Shown: positions 30,795 through 39,886, numbered from the stretch's first letter. The stretch is 64,000 nucleotides of DNA from Aquibium pacificus (GCF_040839445.1 NZ_JBDPGJ010000008.1:164904-228903); one strand, 5' to 3'. A program made the numbers and translations. The notes: generated by a model not told the origin, from the letters alone.

Positions 30795-31379
30795 TCAGCC
30801 CTGCCACGGGCCGGAATAGTCGCTGACGAGCGCGGCCGGATCGGGCCGCGGGCGCTCCATGATCTCGCCGGAATGCGTGCCGATATGAACGAAGCCGACC
30901 ACCTTCTCATGCGGCGCGAGCCCGAGGATCGCGCGGCCCTCCTCGAGGCCGGAGTACCAGTTGGTGATGAGGTTCGCGCCGTAGCCGAGCGCATTGGCGG
31001 CGACGATCAGGTTCATGGCGGCCATGCCGCCCGACAGGAACATCTCCCATTCCGGTATTTTCGGGTTCTCCTTCGGCGAGGAGACGACGCCGATCACCAG
31101 CGGCGCGCGGGAAAAGCGCGTACGCTCCTGGTCGCGGCGGGCGTCCGACAGCGGTCCTTCCCGCCTCTCGGCCAGTTCCGCCAGCTTCTCCCCGATCGCG
31201 TGGCGCGCGTCGCCGCGATAGAGGATGAAGCGCCAGGGCGCCAGCCGCCCGTGATCGGGCACCCGGCTGGCGATCCGGATCATGGTCGCGATGTCGTCCT
31301 CGCCCGGCCCCGGCTCCGAAAGCTCGTGGATGGGCGCGGACTTGCGGGCGAGCATGAAATCGATGATGGATGCGTTCAA
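30795..31379 (-). CDS. Nitroreductase family protein
   Basis: This FMN-dependent NAD(P)H oxidoreductase of about 194 residues is YdjA-like: SIIDFMLARKSAPIHELSEP at the start, ASRVPDHGRLAPWRFILYRG (FMN contacts), EMFLSGGMAAMNLIVAANAL and ANLITNWYSG. The start is uncertain: a TTG at 31379 gives the usual MNASIIDF-type N-terminus, while an ATG at 31457 would add 26 atypical residues. It is followed at once by the flavin reductase-like gene. Confidence 0.88.
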   Translation of the reverse strand: MNASIIDFMLARKSAPIHELSEPGPGEDDIATMIRIASRVPDHGRLAPWRFILYRGDARHAIGEKLAELAERREGPLSDARRDQERTRFSRAPLVIGVVSSPKENPKIPEWEMFLSGGMAAMNLIVAANALGYGANLITNWYSGLEEGRAILGLAPHEKVVGFVHIGTHSGEIMERPRPDPAALVSDYSGPWQG

Positions 31380-31496
31380 AATGTCTGATCCTGAAAATCG
31401 GGAGAACACGGGAAGCCACGGCGCGAGCCGCCGTTCCGGCAGCCTTGAAATTGCCATTGCATTGGGCTTGATGGCAAGTCGATGTCAGAGGGGCCG

Positions 31497-32489
31497 ATGT
31501 CAGAGAGAAAATACAGTCTGTTCATCCGTCGCGCCATATTCGCCCTGCTCGTTTTCGCGCCGTTTCACGCAGCGGCGCAAGACAAGGTCGATACCGATCT
31601 CAAGCTCACCCTGCCCGGCATCAGCGGCTACGCGCCGGCCACCGGCGACCGGGGCGACCGGCCGCTTGCGCTCGGCAACCTGAAACAGGTCACGCTCTCC
31701 GCGCAGCTGACGGCGGAATCGCCGGAACTGACCCAGGGCGTGATCTGGCGCGTCTTCCGCCCCGAACCGGGCGACGACGGCAAGCTGCCCCTGGTCGCCG
31801 ACGAGCAGGGCGGAACCCGCGTCATCGCGCTGGAGCCGGGGAGCTATCTCGTCCACGCGGCCTTCGGTCGGGCCGGCGCCACCAAGCGCATCACCGTCGG
31901 CAACGACGAGCAGCGCGAGAACTTCATCCTCGAGGCAGGCGGTCTGAAGCTCGATGCGGTGCTGGCCAACGGCATGCCGATCCCGCCGTCGAAGCTGAAA
32001 TTCTCCATCTACGAAGCCGCGGAAGGCTCCGACGGGGATCGCGCCCTGATCGTGCCGAACGTCAGTCCCAACAGCATCGTGCGGCTGAACGCCGGCGTCT
32101 ATCACGTCGTTTCGACCTATGGCGTCGTCAACGCGGTGATCCGCTCCGACATCCGGGTCGAGGCGGGGAAGCTGACGGAGGCGACCGTCGAGCACAAGGC
32201 GGCACAGCTGACGCTGAAACTGGTTCGGGCTTCGGGCGGCGAGGCCATCGCCGACACGTCCTGGTCCGTGCTGACCGAATCGGGCGATGTGGTGCGCGAG
32301 AGCGTCGGCCCGTTCGCCTCGATGGTGCTGGCGGAGGGCAACTACGCCGTCGTCGCCAAGAACCGCGACCGGATCTACCAGAAGGATTTCGAGGTGAAGG
32401 CTGGCCAGAACCGGGACGTGGAGGTCATCACGTCCGAGGACGCGGCCGACATCCGCTCCGACGGCAGCGAACGCGCCGCCGTCGAGTAG
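31497..32489 (+). CDS. Exported hypothetical protein with repeated beta-sandwich segments
   Basis: The 330-residue product starts MSERKYSLFIRRAIFALLVF, with a signal peptide ending near HAAAQ. The mature part shows repeated patterns of strands: VIALEPGSYLVHAAFGRAGA, VRLNAGVYHVVSTYGVVNAV and MVLAEGNYAVVAKNRDRIYQ. These are three copies of a Leu/Glu-x-Gly-x-Tyr-x-Val turn, suggesting tandem Ig-like or carboxypeptidase-regulatory-like modules. GAGGGG precedes the chosen ATG; 31482 is an in-frame alternative. It is likely periplasmic. I recall similar proteins in Hyphomicrobiales but no assigned function. Confidence 0.75.
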   Translation: MSERKYSLFIRRAIFALLVFAPFHAAAQDKVDTDLKLTLPGISGYAPATGDRGDRPLALGNLKQVTLSAQLTAESPELTQGVIWRVFRPEPGDDGKLPLVADEQGGTRVIALEPGSYLVHAAFGRAGATKRITVGNDEQRENFILEAGGLKLDAVLANGMPIPPSKLKFSIYEAAEGSDGDRALIVPNVSPNSIVRLNAGVYHVVSTYGVVNAVIRSDIRVEAGKLTEATVEHKAAQLTLKLVRASGGEAIADTSWSVLTESGDVVRESVGPFASMVLAEGNYAVVAKNRDRIYQKDFEVKAGQNRDVEVITSEDAADIRSDGSERAAVE

Positions 32490-32501
32490 ACGCCACCCGC
32501 G

Positions 32502-33491
32502 TCAGCAGTTCGCAGGCCTCTGGCTCCCCGGCCGCAGCGGAATGCGCCGGAGACCGCGCCGGGTCTCGACCACGGCGGGCGCCATCGAGAATACGGCGTG
32601 CTTCAGGAAATCGAGGAGCGCCTTTCGGTCGCGGATCGGCTCCATCTCGCTCCAGGTGATCACCTGGCCGATGCGCACGTCGATCGGCTCTCCGGAGAGC
32701 CGTGCGAACTCCCTGATGAGAAGCGAGGTGCGCAACGTCAGCGAGATGTTGCCGATCATCCGGGGAAGCGGCCGCTTGTCGGCGGTCAGGTCCATGTGGC
32801 GGCTGACGAGATGGAAAAGCCGGCCGCACTGGCCGGAGAAATAGAGCGGTATCACCGAGGCTCTGGCGTCCTGGACCAGCCGGGCCGCGAACATCTTCCA
32901 GGGCAGGTCGCGCGCCTTGCCGAACCCCTTGGGCGCGGTGGCGACGCCGCCGGCGGGGAAGATCACGATCGTGACGCCCTCGCGCAGGAGCCGCAGGGCC
33001 TCGTGGCGAACCTGGAGATTGTTCTTCAGCGCTTCCTTCGATTCGGAGAAATCGACGGGCAGCGAATAGGGCTCGATCTCGGGCACCTTGAGCAGTTCGG
33101 AATTGATCATCACGCGGAACGGGCGGCCGAGTTGCTCGGCGAGCGACAGGACGGCGATGCCGTCGCCGATGCCGAAGGGATGGTTGGCGACGATCACCAG
33201 CGGCACGCCGGGCGCGATCGCCGGCGGCCAGGATTCTGAATGCCGCACGCGCACGCCGATCAGGTCCAGCATCCGGCCGAAGATGCGGTGGCCGCTGGGC
33301 ACGATCTCGGTCTTCCAGATCCCGTAGAGCGCGGCGTACTTGTCGCGGCCCGAAACGCCCTCGATCGAGCGGATCACCCAGCGCTTGATCGGCGCCTGGG
33401 CGGCGTTCGCGTAGGACAGCTCGGGAAACGGAATCGGTCTGGTGCGCAAGCGGGGCAGCATGAGCGCGCTTGTGCCCGCGTTCGATGACAT
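32502..33491 (-). CDS. Lysophospholipid-acyltransferase-like (PlsC family) protein
   Basis: The 329-residue protein has the acyltransferase NHPFGIGDG site near residue 106, with His and Asp placed as in PlsC-type enzymes. VIFPAGGVATAPKGFGKARD (about 190-209) corresponds to the FPEG-type acyl-acceptor motif, and VIPLYFSGQCGRLF is the following strand. It probably transfers acyl chains to a lipid acceptor at the cytoplasmic membrane; the acceptor is not identifiable. It lies 54 bases upstream (in genomic order) of the thrS stop on the same strand. Confidence 0.87.
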   Translation of the reverse strand: MSSNAGTSALMLPRLRTRPIPFPELSYANAAQAPIKRWVIRSIEGVSGRDKYAALYGIWKTEIVPSGHRIFGRMLDLIGVRVRHSESWPPAIAPGVPLVIVANHPFGIGDGIAVLSLAEQLGRPFRVMINSELLKVPEIEPYSLPVDFSESKEALKNNLQVRHEALRLLREGVTIVIFPAGGVATAPKGFGKARDLPWKMFAARLVQDARASVIPLYFSGQCGRLFHLVSRHMDLTADKRPLPRMIGNISLTLRTSLLIREFARLSGEPIDVRIGQVITWSEMEPIRDRKALLDFLKHAVFSMAPAVVETRRGLRRIPLRPGSQRPANC

Positions 33492-33545
33492 CCGTATGAA
33501 GCGGGCGGGGGATGACCGGCATCTCCCCGCCCGGAAAGTCGTGCG

Positions 33546-35543
33546 TCAGGCGGCCTTCGCCTGCCGGCGCCGAATGTCCGGCGGGACCGCCTCGGATGCG
33601 AGTTGCGCGATCGCCTCACCGAGCGCCATCGACTGCTGGTCGCGCGAGCCGAGGCGGCGGATGTTGACGGTGCCTTCCTCCGCCTCACGCCGGCCGCAGA
33701 CGAGCATGACCGGCACCTTGGCGAGCGAGTGCTCGCGGACCTTGTAGTTGATCTTCTCGTTGCGCAGGTCGGCGCGGGCGTTGAGCCCCGCCGCCTTCAG
33801 CTTCTCCACGACCGCGAGCGCGTAGTCGTCGGCGTCCGACGTGATGGTGGCGACCGCGACCTGTACCGGCGCGAACCACAGCGGCAGATGGCCGGCATAG
33901 TTCTCGAGCAGGATACCCAGAAAACGCTCCATCGAGCCGCAGATCGCCCGGTGGATCATCACCGGCTGCTTCTTCTCGGAATCCCTGTCGATGTAGAAGG
34001 CGCCGAAGCGCTCCGGCAGGTTGAAGTCCACCTGGGTGGTTCCGCACTGCCATTCGCGGCCGATCGCATCCTTGAGCACGTATTCGAACTTCGGACCGTA
34101 GAAGGCGCCCTCGCCCGGGTTGATCGAGGTCTTGATGCGCCCGCCCGACTGTTCTTCGATCGTCTTCAGGACCTCGCCCATGATGGCCTCGGCGTGATCC
34201 CACGCTTCGTCCGAGCCGACGCGCTTCTCCGGCCGGGTCGAAAGCTTGACGCTCACCTGCTCGAAGCCAAAATCAGCATAGGTCGACAGGATCAGGTCGT
34301 TGATGCGCAGGCACTCGGCCGCAAGCTGGTCCTCCGTGCAAAAGACGTGCGCGTCGTCCTGCGTGAATCCACGCACGCGCATCAGGCCGTGCAGCGCGCC
34401 AGACGGCTCGTAGCGATGCACGTTGCCGAATTCCGCATAACGGATCGGCAGTTCGCGGTAGCTCTTCAATCCATGCTTGAAAATCTGCACGTGGCCCGGG
34501 CAATTCATCGGCTTGATTGCGAAGACGCGGTGGTCGGCCTCCTCGTCGTCCGGGTTGGTGAAGGCGTGCGCGGATTTCACCGCGAACATGTTCTCCTGGT
34601 ACCAGCCCCAGTGACCGGAGGTCTCCCACAGCGACTTGTCGAGGATCTGCGGCGCGTTGACTTCCTCGTAGGTGCCTTCGAGGCGGCGGCGCATGTAGGA
34701 AACGAGGGTCTGGAACATGCGCCAGCCCTTCGAGTGCCAGAACACGACGCCCGGTCCCTCCTCCTGGAAGTGGAACAGGTCCATCTCCCGCCCGAGACGG
34801 CGATGGTCGCGCTTCTCGGCCTCCTCCAGCATGTGGAGATAGGCGTCGAGCTGCTCCTGAGCGGCCCAGGCGGTGCCGTAGATGCGCGTCAGCATTGCGT
34901 TGTTGGCATCGCCGCGCCAATAGGCGCCGGCCACCTTCATCAGTTTGAAGGCGTTGCCGATCTGGCCGGTCGAAGCCATGTGCGGGCCGCGGCAGAGATC
35001 GAACCAGTCGCCCTGGAAGTAAATCTTGAGGTCCTGGTCCTCGGGGATCGCGTCGATGAGTTCGACTTTGTAGCTCTCGCCCTTGTCGCGGAACACCTTG
35101 CGCGCACGCTCGCGATCCCAGACTTCCTTCGTGAAGGACCGGTTCCGCTGGATGATCTCGCGCATCTTCTTCTCGATGACCGGAAAATCGTCCGGGGTGA
35201 ACGGCTCGTTGCGGGAGAAATCGTAGTAGAATCCGTTCTCGATCACCGGGCCGATCGTCACTTGCGTGCCGGGCCACAGTTCCTGCACCGCTTCCGCCAG
35301 CACGTGCGCGGTGTCGTGGCGGATCAGTTCAAGCGCGCGGGGATCGTCGCGCGTGATGATCTCGACAGTGCCGCTTCGCCCCACCGGCTCGGAGAGGTCG
35401 CGCACCTGGCCGTCGAGGGCATAGGCGACGGATTTCTTCGCCAGCGACTTCGAGATGGATTCGGCCAGCGCGGCACCGGTCAACGCCCCGTCGTATTCGC
35501 GGACGGAGCCATCGGGAAAAGAGAGGGAGATGGCGGAAGCCAT
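33546..35543 (-). CDS. thrS: Threonyl-tRNA synthetase
   Basis: This enzyme charges tRNA-Thr. The 665-residue protein begins MASAISLSFPDGSVREYDGA with the TGS domain (1-62). It then has the editing domain with zinc-like HDTAHVLAEAVQELWPGTQV (about 75-95), the class II catalytic core with MNCPGHVQIFKHGLKSYREL (about 345) and GLMRVRGFTQDDAHVFC, and the anticodon-binding domain from about 555 (PVQVAVATITSDADDYALAV). The start at 35543 is set by the conserved N-terminus; the extra 57 upstream codons of the open frame lack conservation. Confidence 0.98.
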   Translation of the reverse strand: MASAISLSFPDGSVREYDGALTGAALAESISKSLAKKSVAYALDGQVRDLSEPVGRSGTVEIITRDDPRALELIRHDTAHVLAEAVQELWPGTQVTIGPVIENGFYYDFSRNEPFTPDDFPVIEKKMREIIQRNRSFTKEVWDRERARKVFRDKGESYKVELIDAIPEDQDLKIYFQGDWFDLCRGPHMASTGQIGNAFKLMKVAGAYWRGDANNAMLTRIYGTAWAAQEQLDAYLHMLEEAEKRDHRRLGREMDLFHFQEEGPGVVFWHSKGWRMFQTLVSYMRRRLEGTYEEVNAPQILDKSLWETSGHWGWYQENMFAVKSAHAFTNPDDEEADHRVFAIKPMNCPGHVQIFKHGLKSYRELPIRYAEFGNVHRYEPSGALHGLMRVRGFTQDDAHVFCTEDQLAAECLRINDLILSTYADFGFEQVSVKLSTRPEKRVGSDEAWDHAEAIMGEVLKTIEEQSGGRIKTSINPGEGAFYGPKFEYVLKDAIGREWQCGTTQVDFNLPERFGAFYIDRDSEKKQPVMIHRAICGSMERFLGILLENYAGHLPLWFAPVQVAVATITSDADDYALAVVEKLKAAGLNARADLRNEKINYKVREHSLAKVPVMLVCGRREAEEGTVNIRRLGSRDQQSMALGEAIAQLASEAVPPDIRRRQAKAA

Positions 35544-35735
35544 GATGAAAATCCTTTCTGTCCAGTCCCGCCTACGGACGCGGGTGGTTCTTGCAATGGC
35601 GGCCGGTCGCATGCGCCTGTGCCGCAGCCGGCACGCTACATAAGTCGCGCGCCGGCGCGCGTAAAGACCTGCAGCGCATGACCGCCGCATCGATGCCCCT
35701 GCCGGGGCAGGCATGGGGATCGGAGGATTCGGCGC

Positions 35736-35921
35736 CTATGCGGCGCTGGTGTTGTCCTCGACGGGCGCGTCTGGCCCATTCTTCTTGATCGAGTCGATCG
35801 CGTTCTGGGCACTCGCCTTCGAGCTGTATCCCTCGGTCGAGAACATCACCTCACTGTTGTATTTGAAGCGAACGCGAAACTCGCCCTTCTTGTCCTTCCA
35901 GATTTCGAACTTGTGGGCCAT
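35736..35921 (-). CDS. DUF1508 (YegP-like) small protein
   Basis: The 61-residue product starts MAHKFEIWKDKKGEFRVRFK and contains one DUF1508 unit: YNSEVMFSTEGYSSKASAQN, AIDSIKKN. The family folds as a small alpha/beta unit; its role is unknown and some members relate to stress. AGGAGGGGG lies just upstream of the ATG at 35921. Codon choice is less GC-biased than in thrS. It stands alone between thrS and yidD. Confidence 0.87.
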   Translation of the reverse strand: MAHKFEIWKDKKGEFRVRFKYNSEVMFSTEGYSSKASAQNAIDSIKKNGPDAPVEDNTSAA

Positions 35922-36019
35922 GCCGGCACCCCCTCCTGTGCTGTTTAACATTGGTTAGACTGCCAGCACTCGCCGGGTTGGACAAGCGGAAGATGTGGAG
36001 CTGACGGTCGCGGAGACGG

Positions 36020-36349
36020 TTATCCGTGGGAATGCCGGGCGGAGAGCCGCCAGAAGCGCCAGGGCGTCCACCAGCGCAGGTCGGGTGCCAGCCGGTCAGG
36101 CACGTTGTCGATACCATGGGTGCCGCCCGGCCCGCAGCGCATGACGCGAAACAGTCCCATCCAGCCGCCCGACCAGAGCCCGTGTCGCGCGATTGCCTCG
36201 TAGGCGTATTCCGAGCAGGTCGGCATGTGCCGACACGTGTTTCCGATGAAGCCGGACAGGGTGAGCTGGTAGAGCCGCACCAGCCCGGTGCCGAGAAGGC
36301 GACCGGGCGTGCGGGGCCAGGGGCCGGTGTAGTTGCGGGATCGGCTCAC
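36020..36349 (-). CDS. yidD: Membrane protein insertion efficiency factor YidD
   Basis: The 109-residue product starts with a GTG overlapping the hepT stop (GTGA). It has the YidD core GLVRLYQLTLSGFIGNTCRH (about 20-40) and MPTCSEYAYEAIARHGLWSG with conserved Cys residues. It continues GWMGLFRVMRCGPGGTHGID, including the RCxP-like turn. YidD assists YidC in membrane protein insertion. In related genomes it usually follows the iscU-like gene directly; here a MntA-HepT pair intervenes. Confidence 0.93.
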   Translation of the reverse strand: MSRSRNYTGPWPRTPGRLLGTGLVRLYQLTLSGFIGNTCRHMPTCSEYAYEAIARHGLWSGGWMGLFRVMRCGPGGTHGIDNVPDRLAPDLRWWTPWRFWRLSARHSHG

Positions 36350-36711
36350 GGGGCCTTGCCTTCCGCCAAAAGGCTGCGCGCAGCCTCCGCCAATTCTGGT
36401 ACCGATTTCAGGGCCGTGTCCCAGACCTGTTCCACATCCAGATCGAAATAGCCGTGGACGTATCGATTCCTGGCAAGGTAGGCATCCGTCAGACGCAGAG
36501 ATGGAAAGCGCCGATCCATTTCGCCGTCGATCTCCAGGATCTTGCCGCAAGCTTCGCCTATGCAGGCAATGCACCAACTCACAGCGTCGATCGATTTCGG
36601 ATCGGTTGTGAACGTCTGTCGCTCGATACCGGACGCGTGGCCATCCAATCTCTCGGAGAAAGAAACGATCTGCTCCAGCCAAAACGCGACCGGTCGGCTT
36701 TGCCGCGGCAT
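36346..36711 (-). CDS. hepT: HepT-like (DUF86) toxin
   Basis: This is a HEPN-domain RNase toxin of the MntA-HepT type II/VII system. The 121-residue helical product contains the catalytic R-x4-H-x-Y motif as RNRYVHGY (about residues 82-89), followed by FDLDVEQVWD. The N-terminus RPVAFWLEQIVSFSERLDG is typical. It starts at an ATG that overlaps the mntA stop (TGATG) and ends overlapping the yidD start, so it is translated inside a coupled operon. The catalytic residues appear intact. Confidence 0.92.
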   Translation of the reverse strand: MPRQSRPVAFWLEQIVSFSERLDGHASGIERQTFTTDPKSIDAVSWCIACIGEACGKILEIDGEMDRRFPSLRLTDAYLARNRYVHGYFDLDVEQVWDTALKSVPELAEAARSLLAEGKAP

Positions 36712-37001
36712 CAAAGAGGCCGCAGGTCCGGAGCAGCGCGAGCAGCTATGTCAGGCTTGAGGCTGCGCGCCGTGCCGATGTCCAGGGTACAGCCAAGAAG
36801 TTCCTCGAGTTCGAGCGCCATTCTTGCCATGTCGAAATAGGAGAATGAGCCGTGGACGTCGAAAACCATGTCGATGTCGCTTCCCTCGACGTCCTCTCCG
36901 CGCGCCACCGACCCGAAGATGCGCGGGTTCGTGACCGGGTATCTGGCGATGATCGCCAGGACCTCGTCGCGGTGTTTTGCCAGCGCTTCCGAGGGTCGCA
37001 T
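36711..37001 (-). CDS. mntA: MntA-like nucleotidyltransferase antitoxin
   Basis: The 96-residue minimal nucleotidyltransferase has the GSx10DxD motif (GSVARGEDVEGSDIDMVFD, about residues 31-49) and the later LDIGTARSLKPDI. Antitoxins of this family AMPylate a tyrosine of their HepT partner, silencing the RNase (established for the family). The two genes overlap and are adjacent in the usual antitoxin-toxin order. It begins 12 bases after the iscU-like stop, with GGAG in that gap, so it appears cotranscribed with a housekeeping gene. Confidence 0.92.
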   Translation of the reverse strand: MRPSEALAKHRDEVLAIIARYPVTNPRIFGSVARGEDVEGSDIDMVFDVHGSFSYFDMARMALELEELLGCTLDIGTARSLKPDIAARAAPDLRPL

Positions 37002-37013
37002 CGCTCCCGCTCC

Positions 37014-37460
37014 TCAGGCCGCTGCCTCGGCGGACTTGCGCTCGATCTGGCCGATCGCGTCCACCACGGCGTCGAAGGTCAGCATGGTCGAGGCGTGCCG
37101 CGCCTTGTAGTCGCGCACCGGCTCCAGGTATTTCAGGTCCTCGAAGCGCCCTTCCGGCGGCGCGCCGTTCTCCTTCAGCATCCTGCGCATCGTCTCGCGC
37201 ACGCCGCGAAGCTCGTCCGCGCTGGCGCCGACCACGTGGCTGGCCATGATCGAGGACGACGCCTGTCCCAGCGCGCAGGCCTTCACGTCGTGGGCGAAGT
37301 CGGTCACCACGCCGTCCTGCATCTTCAGGTCCACCACGACCGTGGAGCCGCAGAGCTTCGAGTGGGCGGTCGCGGTCGCGTCCGGATTCTCCAGACGGCC
37401 GATGCGGGGGATGTTTCCCGCAAAGCCGAGTATTTTCGCATTGTAGACGTCGTCGATCAT
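37014..37460 (-). CDS. Iron-sulfur cluster scaffold, IscU/NifU N-terminal family
   Basis: This 148-residue scaffold for Fe-S assembly starts MIDDVYNAKILGFAGNIPRI. The three ligand Cys sites are visible: SKLCGSTVVVDLKMQDGVV (about 38), VKACALGQASSSIMASHVVG (about 61) and, in place of the third, the region VRDYKARHASTMLTFDAVVD, where Cys is absent and Ala-Arg-His occurs. The missing third cysteine is common in this alphaproteobacterial subgroup. It is divergent from folE, with an AT-rich promoter region between. Confidence 0.9.
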   Translation of the reverse strand: MIDDVYNAKILGFAGNIPRIGRLENPDATATAHSKLCGSTVVVDLKMQDGVVTDFAHDVKACALGQASSSIMASHVVGASADELRGVRETMRRMLKENGAPPEGRFEDLKYLEPVRDYKARHASTMLTFDAVVDAIGQIERKSAEAAA

Positions 37461-37700
37461 GGTTTTGCGCGGGTCGCGGGTATCGGAAACAATCCGTTCC
37501 CCCTGACCACCTTTCAATTGGACCTCGAGCGAATATATAATGATCGTGATCCCAACGCGACAAGACGCATGCGCGTCTGGCATGAAGCGGGATCGTCGAC
37601 GCCGTTTTCGGGCAAGCATCGGAAATCCGTTTCCCCTGAAAAGGCTGTGGTCCGTTCAACTCGTTCCTCCGTAAGAGGGGAACTACGGGAGACGCTTTTC

Positions 37701-38339
37701 ATGGACGCCATCGTGAAGAAGTTCGAAGACATCGCCGGAGCCGCCAGCCTGCCCGACGTCGAGCGGCCGTCGCGGGCGGAGGTGGAGGCCGCCGTTCGCA
37801 CCCTCCTATTGTGGATCGGCGAGAATCCGGAGCGCGAGGGCCTGCTCGCAACGCCCGACCGTGTCGCCAAGGCTTATACCGAGATGTTCTCCGGCTACGG
37901 CCGCGACCCGGCCGACGAGCTAGGCCGCACCTTCGAGGAGGTCGCGGGCTTCGACGACCTCGTCATCGAGAAAGACATCACCTTCCATTCGCATTGCGAG
38001 CACCACATGGTGCCGATCATCGGCAAGGCTCATATCGGCTACCTGCCGGACGGCAAAGTCGTCGGCCTGTCGAAGCTGGCCCGCGTCGTCGACATCTTTG
38101 CGCAGCGCCTGCAGACACAGGAAGCGATGACCGCGCAAATTGCCGGCGCGATCCAGGACGTCCTCAATCCGCGCGGGGTGGCGGTGATCATCGAGGCCGA
38201 GCACATGTGCATGGCCATGCGCGGCATCCGCAAGCAGGGCGCCACCACGCTCACGACGACCTTCACCGGTGCGTTCCGCGACAATCCGGAGGAACAGGTG
38301 CGGTTCATGTCACTGCTTCGCACGGGCGGACGGGGCTGA
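37701..38339 (+). CDS. folE: GTP cyclohydrolase I
   Basis: This enzyme converts GTP to dihydroneopterin triphosphate, the first step of folate synthesis. The 212-residue product has EREGLLATPDRVAKAYTEMF (about 50), the zinc site in DITFHSHCEHHMVPIIGKAH (about 94-113), GLSKLARVVDIFAQRLQTQE and the closing zinc Cys in IEAEHMCMAMRGIRKQGATT. The start at 37701 follows a GGGAGACG site. It is divergent from the iscU-like gene and 31 bases upstream of hisI. Confidence 0.97.
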   Translation: MDAIVKKFEDIAGAASLPDVERPSRAEVEAAVRTLLLWIGENPEREGLLATPDRVAKAYTEMFSGYGRDPADELGRTFEEVAGFDDLVIEKDITFHSHCEHHMVPIIGKAHIGYLPDGKVVGLSKLARVVDIFAQRLQTQEAMTAQIAGAIQDVLNPRGVAVIIEAEHMCMAMRGIRKQGATTLTTTFTGAFRDNPEEQVRFMSLLRTGGRG

Positions 38340-38370
38340 GCGGCCGCACCGGCTGCGACCCGAAACCGGC

Positions 38371-38829
38371 ATGGCTGACATCGTCTTTTCTCCCCCCTCG
38401 TCCGAGAAGGCCGTGCTCGAAGAGGGCACGGCCTTCTCGCCACGCTTCGACGCGGCCGGCCTGATCACCGCCGTCGTGACGGATGCGGGCGACGGCATGC
38501 TCCTGATGGTCGCGCACATGAATGCCGAAGCGCTGGCGCTAACGCTTCGCACGGGTATCGCGCACTACTGGTCCCGCTCGCGCAATTCGCTCTGGAAAAA
38601 GGGCGAGACATCGGGAAACCTCCAGCACGTCGTCACACTCCGGACGGACTGCGATCAGGACGCGATCTGGCTCAGCGTCGATGTCGCAGGAGACCACGCA
38701 ACCTGCCACACGGGACGGCGGTCCTGCTTCTACAGGAAAGTGGTGGAAGACGATGGCGCGACGAGGCTGGAGAATGACGGCGGCGAGCCGGTTTTCGATC
38801 CCGCGACCGTGTATGGAAAGTCGAAATAG
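38371..38829 (+). CDS. hisI: Phosphoribosyl-AMP cyclohydrolase
   Basis: This 152-residue enzyme opens the purine ring of phosphoribosyl-AMP in histidine synthesis. Diagnostic segments are DGMLLMVAHMNAEALALTLR (about 45), AHYWSRSRNSLWKKGETSGN (about 65-84) and DQDAIWLSVDVAGDHATCHT, then GRRSCFYR with zinc-binding cysteines. It lies 31 bases after folE and is probably cotranscribed with it, an association common in Hyphomicrobiales. Confidence 0.97.
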   Translation: MADIVFSPPSSEKAVLEEGTAFSPRFDAAGLITAVVTDAGDGMLLMVAHMNAEALALTLRTGIAHYWSRSRNSLWKKGETSGNLQHVVTLRTDCDQDAIWLSVDVAGDHATCHTGRRSCFYRKVVEDDGATRLENDGGEPVFDPATVYGKSK

Positions 38830-38914
38830 GTGCACGAACGTGCAATCCGTCACATATTCATGAAATAGATAGGTGTCTCTGGCATCATCGGGCTTGGGAC
38901 CTAGGGAGACAGAG

Positions 38915-39886
38915 ATGCTCGAGTGGGCATCACTTCGCGCGAAGCAGGAGTTGCGGGAGGGGCACGGCAGCGTGCCAGTCGACGCGCCTCCGCTGCCGGA
39001 GCCTGCGAAGAAGACCGGGATCGCGCTCGCGCTCGGTGGGGGTGCCGCCCGCGGCTGGGCCCATATCGGCGTGCTGCGCGCGCTGGACGAGGCAGGCATC
39101 CAGATCGACATGATTGCCGGAACCTCGATCGGCGCGCTCGTCGGCGGCTGCTATCTCGCCGGGAAGCTGGACGAACTGGAGGAATTCGCGCGTGGCCTGA
39201 CCAAGCGCCGCGTCTTCGGTCTGCTTGATTTTCATTTCGGTGGCAACGGCCTGTTCGGCGGCATGCGGCTGACGGCCCGCATGAAGGAGCACATGAACGG
39301 GCTGACCTTCGAGGATCTGCCGAAGCCGTTCGTCTGCGTCGCCGCCGAAATCCGCACCGGGCACGAGATCTGGCTGTCGAGCGGCAACCTCATCACCGCC
39401 ATGCGCGCTTCCTATGCCCTTCCGGGGGTCTTCGAGCCCGTCACGGCCAACAAGCGCGTGCTGGTCGACGGCGCGCTCGTCAATCCGGTCCCCGTCTCGG
39501 TCTGCCGCGCCTACGAGCAGCCGCTCGTCGTGGCGGTAAACCTCCACTACGACTTGTTCGGCCGCGCTGCCGTCATCAAGCACAGTGCAGGCGATCTGAT
39601 GGTCGAGAAGGATGCGCCCCGCCCGGATGCCCGCACCTCGCAGGGTCGCGAACACGAGACGCGCATCGGTATCACCGGCGTCATGGTCGAAGCCTTCAAC
39701 ATCATCCAAGACCGCATCTCGCGCGCGCGCCTTGCCGGCGATCCGCCGGACATGTCGTTGCAGCCGAAGCTCGGCCATATCGGCCTGACCGAATTCCACC
39801 GCGCCGAAGAGGCGATCCGGCTCGGCTACGAGGCGACGATCGCCAATCTGAACGAGTTGAAGCGGTTGCAGACCGTTCTCGCCTGA
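38915..39886 (+). CDS. Patatin-like phospholipase
   Basis: This 323-residue patatin-family esterase has the oxyanion loop ALGGGAARGWAHIGVL (about residues 39-54), the nucleophile elbow MIAGTSIGALVGGCYLAG (GTSIG; Ser near 71) and the catalytic Asp in RVLVDGALVNPVPVS (about 190). The N-terminal 35 residues are polar. AGGGAGA precedes the ATG at 38915. It probably acts on phospholipids; in proteobacteria such enzymes also belong to the RssA group. It ends 10 bases from the convergent recJ. Confidence 0.92.
   Translation: MLEWASLRAKQELREGHGSVPVDAPPLPEPAKKTGIALALGGGAARGWAHIGVLRALDEAGIQIDMIAGTSIGALVGGCYLAGKLDELEEFARGLTKRRVFGLLDFHFGGNGLFGGMRLTARMKEHMNGLTFEDLPKPFVCVAAEIRTGHEIWLSSGNLITAMRASYALPGVFEPVTANKRVLVDGALVNPVPVSVCRAYEQPLVVAVNLHYDLFGRAAVIKHSAGDLMVEKDAPRPDARTSQGREHETRIGITGVMVEAFNIIQDRISRARLAGDPPDMSLQPKLGHIGLTEFHRAEEAIRLGYEATIANLNELKRLQTVLA

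Noticed and set aside
33603..35681. Very long plus-strand frame opposite thrS
   Set aside because: It is a mirror frame of a GC-rich conserved gene, with no motifs.
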